A stretch of DNA of 5,279 bases from Candidatus Competibacteraceae bacterium (lineage in GTDB: Bacteria; Pseudomonadota; Gammaproteobacteria; Competibacterales; Competibacteraceae). Position numbers and translations under genes: made by a program. The stretch is from assembly GCA_007120095.1 (NCBI GenBank), contig SKOM01000092.1, positions 1 through 5,279 of the forward strand, in the 5' to 3' direction. Shown here one piece after another: positions 1 through 4,871 of the stretch. A model generated the notes under the pieces. That model had not been told where the DNA came from. It saw nothing but the letters and a program-made list of their open reading frames with translations, and did no database searches. Numbering within the stretch: the stretch's first letter is position 1; every line of letters begins with the position of its first letter.

Positions 1-239
1 CCATTGAACAGGGACGTATGGACAGCGAGGATAATCCTCTGCGCAATGCGCCGCATACCGCCGAGAAGCTAGCCACCGACTGGCACCATCCCTATTCACG
101 CGCTCAGGCGGCGTATCCCGTCGCTTCGCTGCGTCAAGCAAAGTATTGGTCACCGGTGGGCCGGGTCGATAATGTGTATGGGGATCGCCATTTGGTGTGT
201 AGCTGTCCGCCGCTCAGTGCCTATGAGCCACTGGCCTGA
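1..239 (+). CDS. gcvP: Glycine dehydrogenase (decarboxylating), C-terminal end (partial)
   Basis: This is the last 79 codons of the P-protein of the glycine cleavage system, a PLP-dependent enzyme that decarboxylates glycine and passes the aminomethyl group to the lipoyl arm of the H-protein in the cytoplasm. The frame is open from base 3 to the TGA at 237-239. The conserved GcvP C-terminus is plain: EDNPLRNAPHTAE near the start of the fragment, then HPYSR, the RVDNVYGDRHLVCSCPP block, and a short tail. The PLP-lysine region lies upstream of the window. The first ATG at 18 is internal, because the preceding residues (IEQGR) also fit the family. The gene converges with the methyltransferase on the other strand, with a palindromic element between them. 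The ending looks intact and normal in length. Confidence 0.95.
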   Translation, partial: IEQGRMDSEDNPLRNAPHTAEKLATDWHHPYSRAQAAYPVASLRQAKYWSPVGRVDNVYGDRHLVCSCPPLSAYEPLA

Positions 240-257
240 TCAGAGGTAATCATTCAG

Positions 258-314
258 TCCCCTCTCCCCCATTCAAAGCCCCTCACCCCAACCCTCTCCC
301 AAAGGGAGAGGGAG
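258..314. repeat. CCCTCTCCC-type intergenic palindrome, possible two-way terminator
   Basis: A perfect 9-bp inverted repeat, CCCTCTCCC at 292-300 and GGGAGAGGG at 304-312, is separated by AAA. A second CCCTCTCCC at 260-268 could compete for the same partner arm, and a CCCCTCACCCCAACC stretch lies between. From memory, elements of this form are dispersed in many gammaproteobacterial genomes. It sits in the 104-bp gap between two convergent genes and could stop transcription from both sides. There is no T-run after the stem on either strand, so it is not a classical intrinsic terminator. Confidence 0.6.
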
Positions 315-343
315 CTTAAGGCAGGGGTTCTGAATGCTTACGA

Positions 344-1090
344 TCAGCGCGGGCGCGCTCGCAGAATAAACGAATGGCTCAGCCACGCGCCAAGCCAAGG
401 CAAACGCCGCAGCAGCGTGCGCGTGGTACGGGTTTCCAACATCCACTGCAAGCGTTGCAGGCGGGCGGGCAGAATCGGCAGCCATTCCACGGCGACCACC
501 TGCAAGCCTGCTGCCTGGGCGGTGGCGGATAAGCCGCGTACCGTATCGTAACGCAAATGCGGTAGCTCACCACGGCGGCGACGACGCCACTCGATAATCT
601 GGGTGGGTAAACACCGGGCGTTCAGGGCATCAACCCAGAGTTCGCCGTCGGCGTTCAGCACCCGAGCCATCTCTTGCAGCGCCTCGGTGGTACTGTCCAA
701 AGCCTGCATCACCCCAAAACACAACACGCCTTGTGCATAACCGTCCGGAAACGGCAAACAGCGGATATCGGACGCGACCCAGGGAATATCCGCCGGGCTG
801 CGAGCACGGGCCTTGTGTAATGACGGTGCTGAGTAGTCGATGCCCAGCACGGTATAGCCTTGGCGATGCAATAATCGGCTATAGGTACCCGCACCGCAGC
901 CGATATCCAGCCATATACCGGGGGTGCCGGGATGGGCATCCCACAGTTGGATGAATTGGCGTACCCGCGTGGCTAAACCGGTGCGTGACCAACCGGCAAT
1001 GTCGGCGTCATCGTCCATTAGGCGACCGCGTTCGACGAAACGCCGCCGCCAGCGTTGTTCAAATGCAGAGTGATTCACAGCAACTATCAA
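344..1090 (-). CDS. Class I SAM-dependent methyltransferase (UbiE/BioC-like fold)
   Basis: This 248-residue protein has a Rossmann-type methyltransferase core. Motif I, LDIGCGAGTY, lies at residues 61-70 and binds S-adenosylmethionine. The acidic end of strand beta2 is GIDYS at 83-87, an SDIRCLPFPDG segment follows at 108-118, and a post-motif region with MARVLNADGELWVDA spans 141-155. The C-terminal part is rich in arginine and hydrophobic residues (LLRRLPWLGAWLSH), as in methyltransferases that act on lipids, glycans or polyketide-type products, so the substrate cannot be named. The start is uncertain: TTG at 1090 gives 248 aa and GTG at 1078-1076 gives 244 aa. The only Shine-Dalgarno-like AGG (1097-1095) is too close to the TTG and far from the GTG. 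No signal peptide is seen. It converges with gcvP and faces away from the integron block. Confidence 0.85.
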   Translation of the reverse strand: MIVAVNHSAFEQRWRRRFVERGRLMDDDADIAGWSRTGLATRVRQFIQLWDAHPGTPGIWLDIGCGAGTYSRLLHRQGYTVLGIDYSAPSLHKARARSPADIPWVASDIRCLPFPDGYAQGVLCFGVMQALDSTTEALQEMARVLNADGELWVDALNARCLPTQIIEWRRRRRGELPHLRYDTVRGLSATAQAAGLQVVAVEWLPILPARLQRLQWMLETRTTRTLLRRLPWLGAWLSHSFILRARPR

Positions 1091-1525
1091 TTACCTGATA
1101 AGAGGATCGCCGATAATAGTACCAGAATAACCGGCGCTAGCCTGCAAGCGATAATCAAGGACTGCTGCATTATGCGCTCAATATTCGACTGATATTAAAA
1201 AATAATATTGGAAATTTTCAGGCAGAAGTAGGTTGAATGATGCCGTAATGACAAAGAGTTTCATAAAGTATTTGGTAGACCAGACAGACGATGTCTGGAT
1301 ATTGATACGGCGTGAATAAGCCCTTCCAGAACCAAAGTGAGCCTCGCCAATCCGGCTCCAACCATAGAGTTATCGCCTTTCCATTTGATACACGGACATC
1401 GTTTTGGCATTGAACAGCATATATAATGTTCTGATGATAGACTGATTTATGTACACCTAGAGCTTTCTAAATCTAGTGACTTAGTACGGCTGTCAAATAG
1501 AACGGCGATAACAACTGTTCCTTGA
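1091..1525. other. AT-rich intergenic stretch without a supported gene
   Basis: No reading frame here shows protein-like composition or a recognisable motif. The stretch is visibly richer in A and T than its surroundings from about 1160 to 1550. I see only small dyads: CAATATT/AATATTG (1179-1185 and 1204-1210), CCAGAC/GTCTGG with a 7-nt loop (1280-1285 and 1293-1298), and CTAGA/TCTAG (1457-1461 and 1472-1476). It may be old insertion-sequence flank belonging to the TnpB stub that follows, but nothing proves this. Confidence 0.5.
1116..1124 (-). promoter_or_regulatory. Possible extended -10 promoter for the methyltransferase
   Basis: On the minus strand the sequence reads TGGTACTAT, an extended -10 (TGn plus TACTAT) whose hexamer ends 25 nt before the TTG start. 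A TTGCAG that could act as a -35 lies 20 nt upstream of the hexamer, which is longer than ideal. The call rests on sequence resemblance only. Confidence 0.3.
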
Positions 1526-1876
1526 TTCTTTTCCGTAATTGACTATGCTGGCTCTTATGAGCAGCGTAATGTCGAGCATGTGCTCGTCAATGGTGCTTAT
1601 ACGTCGCAAATGGACTCAACCACGGGTTTGCTGCAAGGCCAGCGAGTGGGCGATACGTTTTACCGGGCAACCGGGGACGTTCTCCAGGCGGATCATAACG
1701 CGGCTCTGAACGTGATGGCTCGGCTGGCTGATCCCGAAACCATGCGGTTTACGCCCTATCGGGGAGTGAAGCGGCTGTTGTGGGCATGTTCTCCGGCGCC
1801 ACTGAACGTCAAGAGGCTTGAGTTGGGCGATTCGTCGCGTCAACCAAGTGCGGATAAGTCCATTGAGCACGTTTGA
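1526..1876 (+). pseudogene. TnpB/OrfB-type IS200/IS605-family protein, C-terminal remnant
   Basis: The frame opens after a TGA at 1523-1525 and ends with TGA at 1874-1876. It carries the end of a TnpB-like RNA-guided nuclease: VNGAYTSQMDS (GTG at 1580 is residue 1), a GLLQGQRVGDTFY segment, then ADHNAALNVMARL with the RuvC-III aspartate at residue 38 (codon 1691-1693). The usual CxxC pairs of the TnpB zinc ribbon are missing. Related proteins with the same AYTSQMDS/VGDxFY pattern also lack them, so this is probably a subfamily trait and not damage here. Everything N-terminal is absent, including the RuvC-I and RuvC-II residues; complete proteins are about 350-450 aa, so the gene is dead. No TnpA and no transposon ends were recognised. 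It directly precedes the ArsN2-like gene. Confidence 0.75.
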
Positions 1877-1944
1877 TCAAGTTAAATGGAACAGTTTACA
1901 AGACTCCCTGGCAAGGGGATCTGAGAGTCAGCGATCGAAACCAC

Positions 1945-2460
1945 ATGAGCGCAGAAGTCATCGGCCTTAGTCCAGAAGTCGAAACCATGCTCGTTACGGC
2001 AGGGCTTCCCGTGTCCGACCTGTCACCCAGCCCCAACCTCATTCTGCTGGGCGTTCACCAACAAGGTCAGCTCCTGGGCGCGGTCGGCATTGAGGCTTAT
2101 GGTACAGAGGGCCTGCTGCGCTCTTTGGTCGTTGCACCAGATCACCGCAGTGCTGGTCTGGGTTTGCGTCTGATGTCTGATGCAGAGAGCTGGGCAGCAG
2201 CGCGCGGAATCAGAACGCTATACCTTCTCACCACAACGGCAGCCGAGTTTTTTGAGAAGCGCGGTTATGAAGCCATCGCACGATCTGAGGCTCCGGCATC
2301 TATCACCGCAACGGCTCAGTTCAAAGATCTGTGTCCAGCTTCATCCACACTCATGCGTAAAGTGTTGACCGCTAACCATTCACTCCAAAGGACTCCAGCG
2401 GCGAGCGATTACCCCACTGCCGCTCGATCAAGATCCCCCTCGCTGCCAAAAGCATCCTGA
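1945..2460 (+). CDS. arsN2: ArsN2-like GNAT N-acetyltransferase with a read-through C-terminal tail
   Basis: From the ATG at 1945 the protein has 171 residues. Residues 1-141 form a compact GNAT domain. The acetyl-CoA loop is DHRSAGLG at 66-73, preceded by LLRSLVVAP and followed by YLLTTTAAEFFEKRGY (93-108) and LCPASSTLM (129-137). The LLTTTA..FF...GY and LCP.S combination is what I associate with ArsN2, small acetyltransferases found in arsenic-resistance clusters; no other ars gene is in the window and the substrate is unproven. A TTG at 1873 would add 24 residues without family character and would overlap the TnpB stub, so the ATG is preferred although no clear ribosome site precedes it. 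The last 30 residues (TANHSLQRTP onward) are not part of the fold and come from translating an attC-like arm. Confidence 0.75.
   Translation: MSAEVIGLSPEVETMLVTAGLPVSDLSPSPNLILLGVHQQGQLLGAVGIEAYGTEGLLRSLVVAPDHRSAGLGLRLMSDAESWAAARGIRTLYLLTTTAAEFFEKRGYEAIARSEAPASITATAQFKDLCPASSTLMRKVLTANHSLQRTPAASDYPTAARSRSPSLPKAS
2370..2406 (+). repeat. attC-like left arm (orphan half-site) inside the arsN2 3' end
   Basis: The bases at 2370-2376 read CGCTAAC, followed by CATTCACTCC and an AGCGGCG segment. This layout (R'' ending in TAAC, short spacer, L''-like arm) matches the left half of many integron attC sites, and it begins just where the acetyltransferase domain ends. No GTT core occurs on the + strand between 2377 and 2637, so no R' partner exists nearby. 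It looks like half of a broken attC or an attC-derived repeat. Confidence 0.4.
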
Positions 2461-2585
2461 TATCCTAATCGCTTAGGGGGGTGAACGCTTACCTCGCGAT
2501 GGCACCCTTGCCCTTCTCCTAACCTTCGGCTCTGCGAATACCTGGTGAGAAGACTTGCACCTCTCTAGCTTCGTGCCATGCCCGG

Positions 2586-2644
2586 CACACACGTCTGAAT
2601 TCAGCGGCGCGCTTCAGCACGTCCGCTGGAGCGCCTTGTTCGAG
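2586..2644 (-). repeat. attC-C, cassette recombination site after the methyltransferase (decayed R')
   Basis: Read on the minus strand, R'' is CTCGAAC (2644-2638), then spacer AAGGC, then an L''-type arm GCTCCAG (2632-2626). The inner stem is CAGCGG with CCGCTG. The right side ends with spacer TCAGAC and GTGTGTG (2592-2586), which departs from the GTTRRRY core at its third base. The site is 59 bp and begins 8 nt after the methyltransferase stop. R'' is the exact complement of GTTCGAG at the other end of the cassette. Confidence 0.65.
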
Positions 2645-2652
2645 CGCTTCGT

Positions 2653-3438
2653 TCATCTTGGGCTCCGACTTTGCAATAGGCGGCGTACCACGAAGAACTC
2701 ATAAGCGTAGAAGTCTGAATAGCGGCGGTGCATCCTGGGCTCCTCGGCAAGCTGGTCGAGTATGGCCGTGGCTTCAACATCGTCGGAGTACTTTCCGCGC
2801 ACCTCGGCGATGCGCGTTTCCATGGGCGTGTAGAAATCGTCCCACCATGCCTCGTCGGGGAGGGTGAAGTGCCCGACCAGATCGAATCCGCATTCCCGAA
2901 TCGCCGCGACATCGTCATCCACCCAACCCATGGTCGGATAATCCAGTTCGAACCCCGCCTTGACCGCGGGAGGCGGATTCTCTTTGCGCCAGACCGCATC
3001 GGTGAACGCAAGGTAGCCGCCGTGCCGCAGCAAATCGTGACAGACGCGCAACGCGTTGCGCAACCCGATGTTGTAAAGTGCGCCTTCCGACCAGACGAGG
3101 TCGAAGCTCCCGAGCAGCTGCCCCGGGCTGGCCATGTCGCCGACGATGGCGCTGACGCGCTGCGCCAGTCCGCGCTCGGCGATGGCCGCCCGCAGGCGTG
3201 CGATGCTCGGCGCATGGCTGTCGATGGCCACGATGGAACCCGACGGAACAAGCCCGGCCAACTGGAGGGTTTGCCCGCCGACCCCGCAACCCAGATCGAG
3301 TATAGCGGCGGAAGGTGGCAGGTCGCGGCAAAGTCCGAGGACTCTCGCGGCGCAAGCGCGGTTGCCGGGCCCCTGGCGAGGCAGGTTTTCATAGACCTCG
3401 AAAAAAATCTCCCAGAAACGGGGGCCGGGCTGGTTCAT
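2653..3438 (-). CDS. Class I SAM-dependent methyltransferase, second gene of cassette 3
   Basis: This is a complete 261-residue protein. Its N-terminal IFFEVYENLPRQGPG (11-25) is typical of a widespread family of small-molecule methyltransferases. Motif I is ILDLGCGVGGQ (46-56), the ribose-binding acidic residue is D73 in AIDSH, GDM lies at 100-102, and a diagnostic WSEGALYNIG at 116-125. DEAWWDDFYTP at 195-205 and RRYSDFYAYEFFV at 238-250 complete the family pattern. The substrate of this family is not established. The ATG (3438-3436) overlaps the TGA of the acetyltransferase as ATGA, so the two are probably translationally coupled; a weak AAGG lies upstream inside the acetyltransferase gene. 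The stop is followed within 8 nt by attC-C, as expected for the last gene of a cassette. No frame damage is seen. Confidence 0.88.
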   Translation of the reverse strand: MNQPGPRFWEIFFEVYENLPRQGPGNRACAARVLGLCRDLPPSAAILDLGCGVGGQTLQLAGLVPSGSIVAIDSHAPSIARLRAAIAERGLAQRVSAIVGDMASPGQLLGSFDLVWSEGALYNIGLRNALRVCHDLLRHGGYLAFTDAVWRKENPPPAVKAGFELDYPTMGWVDDDVAAIRECGFDLVGHFTLPDEAWWDDFYTPMETRIAEVRGKYSDDVEATAILDQLAEEPRMHRRYSDFYAYEFFVVRRLLQSRSPR

Positions 3439-3944
3439 GTGTTCTGCCTTTTCTGACGGTGACGCACCATGAGTACATATCGCCCGTTCGGAACATCGTC
3501 GAATTCCCTATCCTTGCGGAACCCCGCCTTGGCGAATGCCCGCTGCGAGGCTAGGTTGCCCAGCTGAGCACATGCCATCACGAACGGCACCGTTGGGTCG
3601 GACAACGCAGTCTCCGCGACGAGGCGTATGGCGGACGAGCCGATTCCCAGCCCGACGGCATCGATCTCGCCGATCATGATGTCGATGTCGATCACGCTCG
3701 TCGAAATGTCGGCGAGGCCGGCTATGTCGAGCTCATCGCGTGTGGGGTGCTGCCAGAACACGAGCCCGACTTTGCGGCCGTCAGCCTCGATGATGGCCCG
3801 ACTATTCCCGTTGATTCGTGATCCGTTCAGCAGACGGACGTTCGCATCGGGATCTCCCCAAGCGCCACGCACATGGTCCGCCTGCAGCCACAGCTCGATG
3901 AGCGGCAGGTCATCGTTCGTGATATCGCAAAGGCCCAGGGTCAT
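3435..3944 (-). CDS. GNAT acetyltransferase of the AAC(6')-like group, first gene of cassette 3
   Basis: From the ATG at 3944-3942 the protein has 169 residues. The layout follows AAC(6')-type aminoglycoside acetyltransferases and their relatives: an early WLQADHVRGAWGDPD (19-33), strand-forming DIDIMIGE (86-93) leading into the acetyl-CoA loop VGLGIGSSA (97-105), and NLASQRAFAKAGFRK (130-144) near the end. It acetylates an amine using acetyl-CoA in the cytoplasm; whether the amine belongs to an aminoglycoside is not shown. The start is chosen because GGGGGAGG lies 9 nt upstream and because the longer GTG start at 4034 falls inside attC-B, outside the cassette. It overlaps the downstream methyltransferase by 4 nt. 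It is intact, so it could be functional if transcribed. Confidence 0.8.
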   Translation of the reverse strand: MTLGLCDITNDDLPLIELWLQADHVRGAWGDPDANVRLLNGSRINGNSRAIIEADGRKVGLVFWQHPTRDELDIAGLADISTSVIDIDIMIGEIDAVGLGIGSSAIRLVAETALSDPTVPFVMACAQLGNLASQRAFAKAGFRKDREFDDVPNGRYVLMVRHRQKRQNT

Positions 3945-3953
3945 GACGATCTG

Positions 3954-3961
3954 CCTCCCCC
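3954..3961 (-). promoter_or_regulatory. Strong ribosome binding site that fixes the acetyltransferase start
   Basis: The minus strand reads GGGGGAGG, nine bases before the ATG at 3944-3942. It is the best Shine-Dalgarno match in the window and decides the start in favour of the 169-aa form over the 199-aa frame from GTG 4034. Confidence 0.8.
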
Positions 3962-4015
3962 GAGATTTGGTCTCCTTATCTTGGGTCACACCCTCTCCGA
4001 CTTCCATTGCTGGCA

Positions 4016-4075
4016 CTCGAACGGCAAAGCGCACTGACGCGCTTTAGCGCGTTCGCGTGACGCGACTGGTTACGC
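4016..4075 (-). repeat. attC-B, 60-bp cassette recombination site
   Basis: On the minus strand the parts are: R'' GCGTAAC (4075-4069), spacer CAGTC (4068-4064), L'' GCGTCAC (4063-4057), a terminal hairpin ACGCGC-TAAA-GCGCGT (4052-4037), L' GTGCGC (4034-4029), spacer TTTGCC (4028-4023) and R' GTTCGAG (4022-4016). L'' pairs with L' if one base (the T of GCGTCAC) is left out, which is the extra-helical base expected in attC. R'' and R' are not complementary to each other, because in an integrated array R' belongs to the next cassette. The TAA of the upstream relic sits inside R''. Confidence 0.72.
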
Positions 4076-4210
4076 CCTGCGATCTGCGGGGGAGTCCGAG
4101 TTCCAGGGTCGAATATTGCTCAGCTGATCGGCCAGAGCATCTTCAGCCACCTCAGTATCGTAAGCAGCTTGCGTCCGAAGCCAATAGCCATTGGATAGCC
4201 CAAAAAGGGA
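4070..4210 (-). pseudogene. Putative HigA-like antitoxin, C-terminal remnant (cassette 2)
   Basis: The frame runs from just after a TGA at 4213-4211 to a TAA at 4072-4070, 46 codons with no start codon of its own. The peptide contains LFGLSNGYWLRTQAAYD (residues 2-18), which resembles the end of XRE-type HigA antitoxins, where a phrase of the form 'GTSPEFWLNLQAAYDL' follows the helix-turn-helix. The rest, EVAEDALADQLSNIRPW, is a plausible helical tail. If the match is right, the DNA-binding N-terminal half is missing and the gene is dead. Toxin-antitoxin modules are common integron cassettes, the stop lies in the R'' box of attC-B, and a palindrome lies upstream. All three support the call, but the homology is short and could be chance. 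Confidence 0.4.
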
Positions 4211-4222
4211 TCACGAATTAAT

Positions 4223-4257
4223 AGTGACGCATCGCGTCAATAACGTCAAGCGTCACT
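4223..4257 (-). promoter_or_regulatory. 8-bp inverted repeat, possible operator of the cassette 2 gene
   Basis: AGTGACGC at 4223-4230 and GCGTCACT at 4250-4257 form a perfect 8-bp inverted repeat with a 19-bp centre that itself contains two more NCGTCA copies. On the minus strand two TTGACG hexamers lie within it and an AT-rich CTATTAATT follows, so it may overlap a promoter. It stands between the cassette 2 boundary and the antitoxin-like relic, where an autoregulated module would carry its operator. Confidence 0.4.
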
Positions 4258-4283
4258 GTGGCAAGATGGTGCAGCTGAGATGG

Positions 4284-4383
4284 GCATAACGTCTAAGCTA
4301 AGCGGCGGCTTTGGAGCACAGTGGAAAAGCCGTCCGGCGGAGACCCGGCAGGGCCGGAGCGAACTTGAGCGACTTTGTTATGC
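4284..4383 (-). repeat. attC-A, 100-bp cassette recombination site after the 72-aa gene
   Basis: On the minus strand: R'' GCATAAC (4383-4377), spacer AAAGTC (4376-4371), L'' GCTCAAG (4370-4364), a terminal region of 61 bp with its own CCGGC-rich dyads, L' CTTAGC (4302-4297), spacer TTAGAC (4296-4291) and R' GTTATGC (4290-4284). R'' and R' are perfectly complementary over 7 bp. The spacers do not pair. L'' pairs with L' with one additional C. This is the full attC plan, including the extra-helical base. The TAA of the 72-aa gene is embedded in R''. Confidence 0.88.
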
Positions 4384-4596
4384 AGCGGAGATTACCGCCT
4401 TCTCGGTGCTCGACGGTAGCTCTAGCGTTACGAAAAGCTCTTGCGGATATAGGTAGTCCTCTCCAGACTCGTCTTTGACTCGAATCTGTCCCAGACTCTC
4501 CGCATCTGGATCCGGGATGACCTCATAGAGTTTTCGCCGCTCCAGGGAGGCGGGATACTCTTCGTTGTCGATACAGATTACAAAATTCTGATTCAT
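4378..4596 (-). CDS. Conserved small protein of unknown function, 72 aa (cassette 1)
   Basis: The protein is small, acidic and soluble, with no membrane segment or signal peptide. It opens with MNQNFVICIDNEEYPASLE, has KLYEVIPDPDAE at 22-33 and the most conserved-looking block, IRVKDESGEDYLYPQELFV, at 38-56. I recognise this pattern (YPASLE, then DESGEDYLYP) from small hypothetical proteins of gammaproteobacteria and cyanobacteria, but know no function. GGA about 8 nt before the ATG is an acceptable ribosome site. It overlaps the upstream small frame 4523-4768, so the two may form a pair of the toxin-antitoxin kind; that is inference only. The stop codon lies within the attC-A R'' box, which marks it as a gene cassette. 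The reading frame is intact. Confidence 0.8.
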   Translation of the reverse strand: MNQNFVICIDNEEYPASLERRKLYEVIPDPDAESLGQIRVKDESGEDYLYPQELFVTLELPSSTEKAVISAA

Positions 4597-4768
4597 TTAT
4601 ATTTTCCAGAAAACGCTTGATCTTGAATTCCTTGCGTCCGATTCCAGTAGCTTCGTACCAGTGTATCTCTGCGGGGCGTTCTTCGCCACTCGGCAGCCGG
4701 ACAGTGGCGAAACCCTTGCGCTTCCGCCATCTTCCCTTACCATTACCCTGATAACTCCAAAACCATGC
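4523..4768 (-). pseudogene. Small 'HWYEAxGIGxKEFKIKRFL' protein frame, start not found (cassette 1)
   Basis: The frame is open from just after a TAG (4771-4769) to a TGA at 4525-4523. Its middle reads as real protein: KGFATVRLPSGEERPAE and then IHWYEATGIGRKEFKIKRFL, a block I know from small uncharacterised proteins that often carry HWYEAHGIG. No ATG, GTG or TTG occurs in frame before this block. Either the start is a rarer codon, or the 5' end is broken (the TAG or a frameshift), so it is listed as a probable pseudogene. Past the conserved block it overlaps the 72-aa gene in another frame by about 70 nt; homologues I recall end soon after KRFL, so the last residues may be an added tail. A competing frame from 4827 to 4597 (76 codons) over the same bases lacks any such motif. 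Confidence 0.55.
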
Positions 4769-4794
4769 CTATTTGCCTTGATAACTTGATATGA

Positions 4795-4824
4795 GCTATA
4801 AATTCGGGCATATTTGTTTATCAA
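4795..4824 (-). promoter_or_regulatory. Possible cassette promoter near the former attI
   Basis: On the minus strand TTGATA (4824-4819) matches five of six -35 bases, and TATAGC (4800-4795) lies 18 nt on as a moderate -10. Its direction would serve the cassette genes. Integron cassette promoters usually lie in intI or attI, which is where this is. The evidence is only sequence resemblance. Confidence 0.3.
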
Positions 4825-4830
4825 CATACT

Positions 4831-4840
4831 GTTACGTAAC
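4831..4840 (-). other. Candidate attI/first-cassette junction (GTTACGTAAC)
   Basis: This is a perfect 10-bp palindrome placed between the integrase relic and the first cassette gene. On the minus strand it gives GTTACGT, which agrees at five of seven positions with GTTATGC, the expected 5' core of cassette 1 judged from its R'' box. Position and partial match fit an attI recombination core; the C at the fifth base departs from GTTRRRY. Confidence 0.3.
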
Positions 4841-4871
4841 CATAGTAGCTACCCACCTAAACTCAAGTTAA

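Noticed and set aside
733..954. Plus-strand 73-codon frame inside the first methyltransferase
   Set aside because: It is antisense to a well-supported gene and its composition is not protein-like.
1280..1298. CCAGAC/GTCTGG hairpin as a terminator or CRISPR-like repeat
   Set aside because: The stem is only 6 bp, there is no T-run, and no second copy occurs in the window.
1873..1944. ArsN2 start at TTG 1873
   Set aside because: It overlaps the TnpB stop and adds 24 residues without family character; the ATG at 1945 fits the domain start.
2464..2477. CCTAA-TCGC-TTAGG dyad as the arsN2 terminator
   Set aside because: The stem has only 5 bp and is followed by G residues instead of T residues.
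2601..3392. Minus-strand open frame of 263 codons in a different phase
   Set aside because: It overlaps the real methyltransferase on the same strand and has low-complexity Ser/Arg/Pro composition.
2728..3456. Long + strand open frame of 242 codons
   Set aside because: It lies antisense to the methyltransferase, whose motifs are unmistakable, and its own translation is rich in Arg, Gly and Pro without any recognisable fold. It is a high-GC shadow.
3945..4034. Longer acetyltransferase start at GTG 4034 (199 aa)
   Set aside because: The extra 30 residues fall partly inside attC-B, and the strong ribosome site belongs to the ATG at 3944.
4597..4827. 76-codon minus frame as a gene
   Set aside because: Another frame over the same bases carries the HWYEATGIG block; this frame shows no motif.
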